This document shows, one piece after another, positions 45,776 through 57,732 of a stretch of 64,000 nucleotides of DNA. The position numbers and the translations under genes are program-made. The notes under the pieces were generated by a model. The model did not search any database. It was not told where the DNA came from and saw only the letters and a program-made list of their open reading frames with translations. This stretch comes from Nissolia schottii (Eukaryota; Streptophyta; Magnoliopsida; Fabales; Fabaceae), in NCBI GenBank assembly GCA_003254905.1, contig QANU01025256.1:235979-299978 (forward strand). Reading direction: 5' to 3'. Positions within the stretch are counted from its first letter, which is position 1. Every line of letters starts with the position of its first letter.

Positions 45776-48134
45776 CATTGATATATTTTCTTATTATAAA
45801 ACGTGAGTACATGAATTTAAATCCTCAAAATTAAATAGTAAGTCTTACCACATATAAATAGAATATTATAATTGAATATATAAAAATAAATCTCATATTA
45901 CATTTTTTCTTTATTTAATTATGGTATATAAAAATAAATTTTATATTACAATTTCTTTTCAACTTTACTCTTGTTCCGTTGTTTTAGGAATTAAATATGT
46001 ATACTCATATTTTATAATAAACAAATATATCAATGATTGACTCGATTGTACTATTGGTTCATTGGATTACCTATTAAATTGAAATTAATTAAATAAATAT
46101 AAAAAATATAATTTATGTATAATATATATATAAAAATTAAAAAACGCAACATTACACATGAATGGGTGTAGTCTAGTGGTCGGTGGGAATGCCCATTATG
46201 TTATTGATTGGGGTTTTGATTCTTGCTAGTAGAAAATTTGGATTTTTTTGTAAAAATAAATGGAGAAAACGGTACTTTGGTAATTAATTTTGCTAGAAGG
46301 GGCTATAATAATGAAAAAGTTCAGAAAAAATCATTTTTTTAATTATTATTATTATTATTTGGATTCTGGTTCTTTGAATACTGAGCAGGTAACTGTCCCC
46401 TCGTTACTTTGCCCAACTGCTCTCAATTTTTTATTCACGTTTTTTGTCATAATATTTGCTCCATTAACTTTGCTTTTTTACTTGTTTGTTCCAAAGCTTT
46501 ACCCTTTCTGAACCCAAATAAAAAAAAACAATATATCAACTAATAATTTTATAATAGCTATATATTAATGGGAGCATATGACATGAGAGAAATAGTTTAA
46601 TGCGACGGTGAGAATATTAAATCTTAATCATTATATTTTACATAAATAATTAAAATTAAAACACAAAATTAAATGATTTTTTTAAGTAATTATGTAACTT
46701 TTAAATAATTTTTTATCTCAACTATCCATATATAGTTGTATGCCCAATATTTAATTTTCTCAATTTCATAATAGACTTCTCTCACATAATATGCACCATA
46801 TATTTATAATCTTAAATTATATTTTGAATGGATGAGATGATATCATGCACAATCTTTATTAATATATAAAGTTGATAAAACTTTACTTTAATGCATCCTA
46901 TGTGGCTTTTTCTTAATTTTTTAATTAAATAATAATTAATAATTAAATAATAAATAATAAATACAATTTTTCTCATTTATTCCTCCTTTTGAAATTGTAT
47001 TTTACCCTTTTTTTTCATTTCATTGCTTAATAGTGTAGTTCTCAATGACCATTTCTTTGGTCAATTTTTATTAGCAAACATTGGAATAATATTTTTTCAG
47101 TTCAAGTTCAATCACTTAATAAGTAAAGCATATGTCGTATAAAAAAAAATTATGCTATTTCCATAAGATTCTACATGTAATATCATGTTCTCACAACAAT
47201 CAACGGACCCGGGTGACCGAATCATCTAATTGGATCGATTCTTAAGTTAAATCAGACCTACCATTGACCCGCAGTGACTAGGTGTGAACTGGCCCGGTGG
47301 CAGTTGAACGGGTTCAAGAAAATCTTGAATATTTTTTAAAAATGTGTTTGGTAGAATTGAATCCAATCCACCTACTTGTATGATGTACTATCTACCACCA
47401 AGCTAAGCACAATGTTGTATATTGTGTTGCATTAAATTATATATAGATATTATCTATTTAATGAAATTAAATTATATTTTTAATATTTATTAATTAAAAT
47501 CCAATTCAACAAGTGATCTAGTGACTCACTAGTTGAACTAGTGACTTGACAGGGTGACTGGGTCAATCACTGGACTAATTTTAATAACTATGCAAATAAT
47601 CTTTAATCAGAAAAAATATAAACTTTGTATCTCATATTAATTGAGAAAAATACTTATTTTGTTGTGAACAAAATGTATGACAAATTAATTGGGGATCACA
47701 ATGGGGATATAATATGTTTGTGTAATTTCGCTATACGTAAAGGAGCACGTTGGAGAAAAAATTGTTGAAAATTTTACTCATAAATAACACAATAATTGAT
47801 AAATAAAAATGTATTCATCTCCATATAATTACCCCAATGCATTACAGGGGCATCTATTAATATTAAATTAATAACAAGAACAATAACTAAAAACATAAAT
47901 GAATAGTGCAATAGAAAATAAAAGACGTGTATCATTACTGGTTGAGGCATGCAAGGCACTAGGCTTAACATCATTTTGCCAACACAGGTTGATAACCTGG
48001 TGCTGATAGCCTCAAAGTAAAACACCCTCCAGGATACAACAATCACACGTGAATTAATAGGGCTATACTAGAACAACTTACAAGGATTGCTCATGGGAAC
48101 ATATAGTATATACATATATATTGAAGCTACTAAT
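45776..48134. other. AT-rich intergenic DNA
   Basis: No gene. 46160-46240 has tRNA-like words (GTGTAGTCTAGTGGTCGG, then GGTTTTGATTCTTG) suggesting a SINE remnant. 47205-47580 contains GGTGACCGAATC / GTGACTGGGTCAATCACTGG inverted phrases of a dispersed repeat. The rest is simple AT-rich sequence. Confidence 0.4.
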
Positions 48135-49655
48135 TGTTGGGAAAAACATGTAGCGGATTGGCCCCAAACAATCACGAGTGAGTACTGGGAAAATATAAAG
48201 CACAAATAATGGAAAGAAAAATTAAAGAGACACAGAAGAGTGCAAATACAAATTAACGTAGTTTGGCAAAATCCTACCTACATTTACCAAGAGGAGCTTA
48301 TTTCACTATGAGAGAAATAATTTAACCATGTAAGAATACTGAAAGTTTGAACCCAAAACCAATTTAGATCCCTTGTACACCCTCTCTCATAAATAGAAAT
48401 AGTCTTTCTCACTTGCTAATGACCATAGAACATAACAATGTGATATGTGTGTATGTTCTTAACCCTTTGCATTGATCTTATTTATAGCCACTCGGCTCTT
48501 GGCCTCCAAGTTACTAGACTTGCCCACCAAGTAAACTTAGCCTCCAAGAAAATTTGCTCACAGAGACAACTTTCCCATCAAGCAAACTTGTTCACCAAGC
48601 CAACTTGCTCACCAAGTAATAACTAATAAAATAAATAATTTTCTAATTAAGAAATTTTTACATGAGTCAATAATACCAACAAATCTCCACCTATGCGAAT
48701 GTCAGCCACTTAGAAAAATTCATCATGGCTCCACCTTAATTAACACCAAAGTCAAGATTAACAAACTTTATGAAGAATCACCATGAAGACCATTGCTTGC
48801 TAATGTCACAAACAAGTAACCATTGGCCCTTATACCTATACCAGCTACACATAACCCAAATCAATACAGGTCATTGCTCCACCTGATTCAAATTAATGTC
48901 CCGGCTAATGAACATGTGTAGCTGCATCCATTGGATTGAACTACGACCCAACTTCAAAGACTGGCCTTCTTTTGAGTTTTATGGGACAAAAGATTTGCAT
49001 GCACTTGCTCCAAATTCAGTATTATTTCCATACAACATCGTGGTGACAAAATCATCATATGAATTGGGACGCGAGGCTAGAAGCTAAAGGGTTTTGTCTT
49101 CTCCCTCAATCTTGACATCAACTTTTTGCAATTGATCAACAATTCCATTGAACACGTTCATGTGCTCCATAAGATTCCCACCTTCCTCCATCTTCAGCTG
49201 ATATAGTTGTCACTTTAGATGTAGCTTTCTAGTCAAACTTTTAGCCAAATAGAGTTTTTCCAACTTTTTCCAAATTTCAGGTGTCAAACCTTCTTCTATG
49301 ACGTTGTTAATGATGTTATTAGCAATACAGAGTCAAATAGTGCTCACACACTTTTATTCCAACTCTTCCCACTCAGTATCTGTCATCTTCTTCGGCTTTC
49401 CATCCTTTTTTCCCTTCAACACCCGAGTCAAGCCCTGTTGAATAAGGATGTCCTTCAGCACTGTTCTTTGCCAAAGAGTAAAGCTTCCCCTTCCATCTAA
49501 TTTGTCAACAACAAACCCACTAAGATTTTTTGACCTTGTGCCTGTCATATTTTCTCCACAAAATAGATCTCAAAAGCTCTAATGCCACTTGTTGGGAAAA
49601 ACATGCAATGGATTGGCCCCAAATTATCACAAGCAATTACTGTGAAAATATAAAG
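48135..49655 (-). mobile_element. gag-only (non-autonomous) copia derivative
   Basis: The left LTR is 48135-48681 (547 bp, TGTTGGGAAAAA...ATACCAACA). Its sequence start recurs at 49591 (TGTTGGGAAAAACATG), where the right LTR is cut off after about 65 bp. On the minus strand, the right LTR is followed by AGTGGCATTAGAGC, a variant of the usual TGGTATCAGAGC primer-binding site. The left LTR is preceded by a GGTGGAGATT purine tract. The 909-bp interior encodes only a degraded gag: SGFVVDKLDGRGSFTLWQRT, then after stops EEGLTPEIWKKLEKLYLAKS and LKWQLYQLKMEEGGNLMEHM. There is no pol. Confidence 0.78.
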
Positions 49656-52322
49656 TGATAACTCTCCAATGAGTTATCTTTGTTTGTCCTTTCATGTAAT
49701 TTTAGGACTAACTCATGCATTTTCTAGTAGTTTAGCTTCATATTTGAATCATTTTTTTTATTCTGATAAAGAGTTTTTTTTTTATAGGATTAGCCAAATT
49801 CATGCATTTTTGGCATCTTTGTAGGTTTGTTAATGGTTTTCAAGTCCCAAGATCTCCAGAACAAGTATGGAGTGCGAAAGGAAACCCAAAGAGCATAGTT
49901 CAATTCAAAAGAAGAAAAAAAATAGCTAACTCTGTAAGGTTGGCGCTGCCAGAGAGAACGGAATATGGCTTGAGCTCTCCGAATCACCATGGGAAGTGGT
50001 AACTGTCAGCATGGTGTTGAATGAAAGCACCATTTGTAACGAAATAAAATTGTATAAGAGGAATTATAGAGAGAATGGATGAATTTTTGTGTATTTTTCT
50101 GTATTTGTGTGGTATGAATTACAAATAAGGGATAGGATAGGATAGAAATCCTTTTAAGGGAGGAGATGAACTAAGAAAGAAAGAGATAGAAATCCTAAGA
50201 GAGAGAGTAGGATTAGACCAATGACAATTTTCCATCCCTAATGTAATACCATTCTCCTCCTATTTATACTAAATTTGGCTCCACTAACTAAGCTAATTTC
50301 TAATTAGATTTTTATTTACTTAGACCCGACAATGTAAATACCAATGCAGTGGTAGGCAATAATAATGAGAAAGGAAACAATGTCCAACCAAAAAGGCAAC
50401 AATACAGATAAGGCAAGAAATCAAAAAAGAAAAAAATAGATCCAAGAATAATCCCAACAAATCTCGACTTTCATCACCAAATAATAGCTAATAATGGCAA
50501 TAAGCAACGTAATACATAAAAAAAAAAAATCAAATACAATCAAGAGAAAAAAAAAAAATATATCAACACTACTCCTTATAATGCAATCAACATAAGTACA
50601 AAAAAAAAAAAAAAACTAAATAAATTGACTTGAAATTGGGGGGAAACAAGAAAGGGGAATGGGAAGGAGGTCACAATGATCAATTTGTTGTTGGTTGACG
50701 AACCGACAGAATGAGAAGGTCACACTGTAGCGTCACCAACAACCAATCACGAACGACGTTACAAAAATTGTTTTGCTGTTGGTTTATGAAGCAGCGCTAC
50801 AGAGTCAGGCGAAGGTCACACCAGCGGAGGAGTAATGAAAGCCGCAGCAATATGTCCTTGTACAAGTGGCAACCATTCTAACGTGGATGGAAGCCGAAAA
50901 GGTCCTCAACTGGATTCTAAAAACCCAACTAAACCCTAAAATCCCAAATAAAAAATCGCAAAGAAGACTACTTCCGTGTTGCCATCTCCCTAGCGTCTCT
51001 GACCACCCACGGCGTGCCGCCACTCCTCACTCACCACTTTTGACGTGCTGGAGAGTTCCGCGTTTTAGTGGCGGAGAGTTCTCTTCTCCAGGTTTGGGAA
51101 ACACATGCGGTTGTTTTGCAAAATAACAAGTAGAGGGATGCTTTTTGCAATTTTGAAAAGGTTGATAACTAAGGGACGTGGCGGCAACATGTGTAATTTT
51201 CAAACTCATTTTATCTTACTAGGGTATTATGCAATGCAATGGTTCCAAAAATTCCGGGTACCATGGTATCCTTACCCAACCAAGTATAGACACATTTCAT
51301 TTGGTAGTTGTTGACGCTTTTTGCCTATGCTATTTCTTCTTTCTTATTTAATTTAAAATATATCTAAAATTATAACTTTGACCTAAGTTAATCTCTTTTA
51401 TTGAAGAAAAAAATCATATTTTTGAGACACTCTTACATCTTCACGTGTCAATTATAAGTTGTGATATTAAAAGTAAAATCCGAATAAAAACATAATTTAT
51501 CCATTTTAATTTTTGAGTAATAATTCACTCGACAATAACTTTAAAAAAAAAAAATCATCATTTGAGATGTTTTAAGCATTGGAGCCCTTAAAATAGGATG
51601 TGAGGGGGAGGGAGGGTGAAAGAGAGCCATGTCACATGATCGATAAACTCACCAAAATGGACATGAAGGCATGAGCCAATGCTCAGTGACTTCCGACAAA
51701 ATCATAAAAGACCAAAGTTTGCCCTTTTTATTAAAGATAATCTCATTCTTATCACACTTTTGCTTCAATAACGCGTTGATTATATGATGTTAATGTGGCA
51801 AGTGGTAAGTAAAACCTCAAATGGAAGATGAGCATTGAAGATGCTCTAAACCCTTAATTTGTGTCTCCTTAAGAATCTTTCCTTTGCCTCCCCTTTGCAT
51901 TCAACGAGTCAGGATTTAGATTGAACTGTACAAGCTAAACCGAGACTTCCACTCGTTTTCATCACCATGATGATTAGTTCTTTAATAGAAATGGGGGCAA
52001 ACAAGCTTTGGGTTTGTACACGCGTGGGGATGGGCAGACAGAGTAAGATAGCAGACCATTTTAAACATTTCACGCCACGGCTTGTACAACAGCTCAATGA
52101 TATCACAAGTAATAACGGGACCACAAATAAGGCTATAACAATCTCCAAATTAAACCAGAACTCATTCTAATTGGTTTATATTACGATTCCTGAAATGAAA
52201 AACTATATCTTTGCTTTGCTTTCTGTATCTGGGTACATGTTCAGTGCACAAGGGTCAATCAAAGGGTGTGAAATGGTGCTCAGAACAAAGCTTAACGCAA
52301 CGAATCTTCCATTGCGGTAAGA
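49656..52322. other. Intergenic repeat-like DNA downstream of PDIL2-1
   Basis: 49656-50020 has an ATGAGTTATCTTTGTTTGTC-type start and may be a Ty3-type LTR fragment that truncates the neighbouring copia LTR. 50515-50615 has several poly(A) runs. No ORF here shows a recognisable domain. The 3' UTR of the PDI gene is expected just below 52323. Confidence 0.35.
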
Positions 52323-55300
52323 TCAAGCAAAGGCGGACAAGATGTTCTTCTTGAGAGTGAATTCATCTGCTTTCGCAGAGCTGATTGACTGCAACAGAAG
52401 CAAAAATTCAAACATGCTCAGAAGAGTCGTCCAACTAAATGTCAATGATTAAGGCTTTTACAAAGGCCAGTTCATCACAGAAAATTTTGCAGTAGACAAC
52501 TATTTCTTTGATTAGCAAATATGTTGCTGCTTTATGTTATTGACCAAACCATTCTCGGTATGATTTGTGCTAATTGATTGCTTGGGCTATTGCACACATT
52601 ACCATTAGATCCTCTTTCAACTTTCAATAACCGACAGTAATAAGAACTTCGCTATAATTTAGCTGACCACAAGTATTAGGATATTTAGCAGCTAAAAGAT
52701 TTGCTAATTTTAATGAGTATCTTCACTGTAAAGTAATAATAACGTTGCTGTAAGAAAACCAGTAGGGGAAAGCAAAACTGAGATTAGGTAAAAAGACTAG
52801 TAGTGATATGTAAGATAATTCAATCATATCAAATTCTATAAAACAAATGGATATTTCATATTTTATCTGAAATTCAAAAGTATTGACTATTTTCCCAAGA
52901 CTTTATGTCATACATGGGCCCTCTCATTAAAAGGAACCATGTCCGATCAGATAAGATGAGGATCGTGTTCATGTTGAATATATTTATTATATCATGATAA
53001 AGTATTAGACACTTAAATTACAAGTGATATTAAACGAAAATGGCAAATATTACCTTTTCAAGCATGCGATCGAGACGCTGAATCTCATTCTTTGCATAAT
53101 CTGCACCTTTGTCCATGCAGTTCTTAGCATATTTTAAGTAGACATTGCCATGTCTGGAGGAAACAGAACACGTTAGGAAATCAAAAGAAAATATTCGTTT
53201 TAATAAAAGAGGGACCTGCAGCTCCACAGTAAGAACTCCAAAATAATTCAAAATAAAATTAATGCAAAATGTTATCCATTCAGAATATAAATGACCATGG
53301 AATTGTTCAACTAACCTCACAGCAGAACCCTTAAGCTTCTTAACTTCCTCCTCAAGCCTGGAAAAGACTTCCTTCTTCTCATTATCGCCAGCGCCCACAA
53401 ACTCCTCCACTAAGTCATCAAGAGCTGCTATTTTACCAGCCTGTACCAAAAATAATCAAGCCTTTTAGGTATAAAGCTTACTATTCTGGCCTCTTTTATT
53501 AGTAAAGATACATTGACATACTAACTTTAGAAGTAAGTCGTCCTTTCCCATCACGACTGGTGCCACATTTATCATTAATGAAAGAAACAAAATCATCCAA
53601 ATCACGGCCACCACCATAATCTTCACCAGCTTTATTGCTCTTTGGGAAAAATTTCAGTGTGGGAAAGCCAGTAACACCATATCTGTGTCGGCAAAATCTC
53701 AAAAATTAGGCACTAAAAAAAACTTAGAAGAAAAAAGAAATTGTCTGAGGACACACTTCTCAGCCAAATCCTTGTACTTGTCAGCATCGACATTGGCTAT
53801 AACTACATCTTCCTCTAGTTTAAACACAGCAGCAACCTTGTCATAAGTCTGTAGAAACAATAAAAAGTTAATGAGGATTGAACTACAGACATTGTTACAA
53901 CTAGGGTGTTGACACTTGATAGACTAAAGAAGACACATCTCATTAGGCCATAATAGATGTATAAGGAATGGATAATGTCCTTACAGGGGCAAGGGCTTTG
54001 CAATGACCACACCTGCATGAAATAATTCAATTTTATCAAGAGGATTATTGAGATAAACTTTATAAATGCAAAAGCATCTCATTCAATGTAATATCTTGGC
54101 AGATCATAATAATGGTAAATCCATACTTACCATGGTGCATAAAACTCAACCAGAACATCTTTTGTTTCATCCAAGACAACCTCATCGAAGTTATCTGATG
54201 AGAGAACTACCACACTGGATGGAACAGAAGCTATCTTCACATTGGTACCTACATCGACAAGATCATTTTCAAGTTATGACAAATTGACTAACTAATAACT
54301 ATCATGCAATAATTGTCAAGAGAATAATGAATATAGTTGAGAAAAACTACTAGGACCCGAAATCCATATTACATTAAAAACATTGAACACACTGCCTAAT
54401 CAGGGGAAAAGCATCTTCAGAAAAATGAATCCAAAGTGATGACTATATTAGATAATAATTTCAATCCTAGTCAATTATTAATGTTTCAATGCAACATAAA
54501 TAAATTTATAACTCTGAAAGAATGACCATTATTAAGTTCAATTTGCACAATTTTGCTAGCTTACTAACACTCTTAATTTCTACTCATTATTAAGTTAAAC
54601 AAAGAATACTTATTTAAGATATAGGTAAAATTTGCATCCACAACAACTTAATTGATGGGAAAATGAGCATCAAAATTAATAAACACATTTTTTGTTATGC
54701 TGATAGCATGCATAATATAAGCACTACAATAGAGAAACATAGACAACCAAGGACAGCATAATTCAATAAAAAGCACAAGAACCATTCAGAATAATACCTC
54801 CTTCCTTGTTCACAAACGCAGCAAGGGCTTCAGCAGTACGTGCACCTTCATACCTAAAGCACAGCACATAGAATTTGGTGATATGTGGGTAATGGATGAA
54901 AGCAATAAGTAAGGCCAGATAAACTTCTGATAATGTTTCATAGTAATAAAAGATAAAGTTTGAAGAAAATGAGAAAGTGCTCACTTCTTTGGTTCTAGAG
55001 ATCCCTTAGGAAACCATTGAATTGTGGGGTAGCCAGAAACCCCAAATTTGCTGCAAACACTTTTATGGTCATCACAATCTATCTGAAAAAGGAGGAGCAG
55101 AAACGTTAAATCCCGATCTTTGGCAAAGATGATCAGAATACCAACAAACTTTTGGTGTAACAATAAATTGCTTTGAAGAATTTATAAAGAATTAAATTTA
55201 AAATCTAATCCCAATATTTATTAAAACACGGAGAATGATCAAAGGCAATGGAAAACCAAATCCAAATTCAAATCATCATCCACAGAAGATCCATGAACAT

Positions 55301-56468
55301 AACTAACCTTCCCAATCAAAACAGACTTTGCTTTTTTAAAACTTGCTCCAAGCTTTTCATACTCTGGTGCAAGCTTCTTACAGTGTCCACACCTGACACG
55401 AAAACAGCAATTTTAGTTCAGTTCCCATCCAATCTTAAGGCTAACTGGGGAGAAAAATACGTGCATGAAAACCAACTATTCAAATGCCTCTGAAAATTCA
55501 GTCTTTATAATTTATATAACAACTAAGCTTTGCATCATTAAGTGGGGTCAGCTACATGGATAAAACAACATCATAATGTCCTGTCACAACTAATGTTAAC
55601 AATCAAACCAAATCCGTGTCCCTCCTCCCTCTACCTCTAGTTATTAGGCTACCATTCATCTCGTCAACTCTCCTTACTGGGCTTCTAAATGTGTTCTCCA
55701 CACATGCCCAAACCACCAAGGTGAGATTCTACCATCTTTTTCACATTAGACGCTACCCCGACTTTCTGTTGAGATTCTACCATCTTTTTCACATTGGACG
55801 CTACCCCGACTTTCTCTATGTTAACGCTTAATCATAACTTGTTTAGTGTTCTTCCATCCAATGCAACAGCCTTTATAATTTACTCCCTCCGCCTAATATC
55901 AGTCCATTTTCAAATTTGGTACATTCATAAATGAATATCTGGTCAATTATTGCCAAATCCTACGATTCAAACTAAAAAACGTAGAAATTAGTAAGTGTAC
56001 CCCTCAACTCACCACCACGCGCATATTAACCCAGGAAACTACTCAGATTGATATCAAAAGTGTAAGAATTTCAATAATAAGCTAATATTTAACTAATAGG
56101 TACACGGAAAAATGGTAAAAGCAATGGACAATGTGACAAAACAATAAACGGCAGAAAGGTGCACGGGTTGTTAGAGGAAACCTAGCTATTGAAACAGATT
56201 TCATACCATAAACAATGAAAATGAATCAGAAACGAAAAGCAATTGGGACACAGGCGTCAGTTATGTGATTGATTATCAATGAGGCACAGGGAGAAAGGTG
56301 TTGTTACCAGGGAGCGTAAAACTCGACAAGAGCGTGGCGGTCTTTGCCAACCTCGTTCTCGAAGTTGGCGTCGGTGAGCACAACGACGTCGTCTGCCGAA
56401 GCCGATGAGAGGAACAACAAAAGAGCCGTGGCTCCCAGAGCCAACCAAATCGTCGCGGACGTGCACAT
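52323..56468 (-). CDS. PDIL2-1: Protein disulfide isomerase-like 2-1 (two thioredoxin domains + ERp29 C-terminal domain)
   Basis: An ER-lumen thiol-disulfide oxidoreductase that helps secretory proteins fold. Exons from the start: 56308-56468, 55308-55392, 54985-55082, 54798-54853, 54131-54248, 53985-54012, 53757-53848, 53526-53682, 53316-53440, 53054-53153, 52323-52388. These total 1,086 nt and 361 residues, with all phases joining. A signal peptide ([20 protein letters not shown], then SSASA|DD) comes first. Thioredoxin domain 1 has [19 protein letters not shown] and [14 protein letters not shown]. Domain 2 has [19 protein letters not shown] and [14 protein letters not shown]. Both CXXC sites are intact and both cis-Pro loops are present. 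The all-helical C-terminal domain contains [20 protein letters not shown] and ends NILSAFA, without KDEL. The length equals that recalled for Arabidopsis PDIL2-1/UNE5. Confidence 0.96.
55723..55817. repeat. Tandem duplication of about 47 bp in PDIL2-1 intron 1
   Basis: GAGATTCTACCATCTTTTTC with the following CACATTRGACGCTACCCCGA and TTTCT occurs twice back to back, differing at one or two bases. It lies inside a larger dispersed-repeat-like stretch that includes AAGTGGGGTCAGCTACATGG at about 55540. Confidence 0.8.
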
Positions 56469-56542
56469 GGTGATCCCAATTCGATCTCTCTGATTTTTTA
56501 ACAGTCCGAATCGATGTTGATGCACGATGCTCTGAGCTAGCT

Positions 56543-56550
56543 ATATATAT
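56543..56550 (-). promoter_or_regulatory. TATA box of PDIL2-1
   Basis: ATATATATA on the minus strand lies about 75 bp upstream of the start codon, the only such box between the gene and the TIR element behind it. Confidence 0.5.
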
Positions 56551-56664
56551 CACCGTTTTTCTTACTGTGTTCGCCCCCTTTTTTGAACTATTGTTACTCC
56601 GTTTGTTTAGATTAAGAATAGGGAATGGATCGTCATATTTAACATTTATTTCCTTAAGAATAAA

Positions 56665-57729
56665 GAGGGCATGTGTTTCAAACAATCTTTTCACATTCTC
56701 CATGTCACATTAAAAAACATCTCACAGTTATGTATATTTTTTTAGAATGAAAATTGTCTCATTTTTATTTTCACCTATCCATGAAATTGCTAAATTCCTT
56801 TAAGATTTGAATGGGTTGACACATGAAAATATCAAATTGTCCCCAAACTTCGTACCTTAAGTCAACACCACTGGTCAGTCGACCATTGCTAACCAACAAC
56901 GAACCACCTACGACTAGTGACTAACCACCATCGGCTGGCGACCGACCACCACTGGTTGGCAATTAACCACCACTGACAATTGACCGACGACCAATCACCG
57001 ATGACCGGTGACTGACCAGCAACTACCATCGCTAGTCGGGGACAGACCACAGTCGACCGGCGACAAACCAACGTCCAACCGGTGACTGACCGCTGCTCGA
57101 ACAAGTAACAGATCACTGTCAAATGCAACAGACCACCACCGGACAACGTCGAACCACCGTCCGACCAACAACGAACCACCTTCGGACAACGACTGACCAC
57201 TATCTGTTCAATGACGGATGACTGCCCAATTGACAACTGACCACTGTCAGTCGGTGACAGACCACTACCCGACCAGTGACAAACCACCGTTGAACAATGA
57301 CTGACCACTGCCTGACCGACGACTGACCAATGCCAGTCAGGAGCGAACCACTGCCTGACTGGCGACGGACCAGTGCCCAAATAGGTGACAGACCACTACT
57401 GACAAGTATAGATCACCGCCAACTAGGATAGAACACAGCCAGACGGTGATGGAAAACTACTGGATGATGATTGACCACCTCCAGCTAGTGACCGACCACA
57501 ACCGAACAACAATAGAACACTGTTGGAAGGCGTCGGACCATTGCACACTGTGACGAGTCACCGCTTACATATATCGTTTTGTCATTTTTGTAAAAATATA
57601 TTATAATCCTGACAATGTTGCTAAAATTTCAATTTGCAACCAAATGCTTTCAAAACATATTCCCTAGAAAGCTTTTCCTAGGAATAGTATTCTTGAGAAT
57701 AAAAAAGATTCTGCGAACAGCAGGCCCTC
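56665..57729 (-). mobile_element. TIR transposon with internal minisatellite, copy 2
   Basis: The 1,065-bp element has ends GAGGGCATGTGTTTCAAAC and the complement of GAGGGCCTGCTGTTCGCAG, flanked by AAA on both sides (56662-56664, 57730-57732). In reverse complement it follows copy 1 (13135-13936) piece by piece. Shared pieces are the AGAATCTTTTT-ATTCT start, the TATTCC(A/T)AG block, TTTGGTTG(C/T)AAATTGAA, ATGACAAAACGAT(A/G)TATGTA, the minisatellite, GGTCAACACCA, CACATGAAAA-ACCAAATTG, and CACATTC near the far end. It lies about 200 bp upstream of the PDIL2-1 start codon, head-to-tail with that promoter. Confidence 0.78.
56870..57560 (-). repeat. Degenerate minisatellite of GACCACC-rich units
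   Basis: On the plus strand GACCACC or GAACCACC recurs every 18-24 bases with ACTGxC, CGACCGG or GGTGACAGACC spacers. It is the complement of the copy 1 array and is longer (about 690 against 410 bp). It opens a 163-codon minus frame as a by-product. Confidence 0.75.
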
Positions 57730-57732
57730 AAA

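Noticed and set aside
50805-51126. Overlapping frames on both strands
   Set aside because: No recognisable motif and no supporting splice or promoter signals; the region is repeat-like.
56889-57380. 163-codon minus frame
   Set aside because: Reads the minisatellite of the second TIR element; sequence is a W/S/V/G repeat only.
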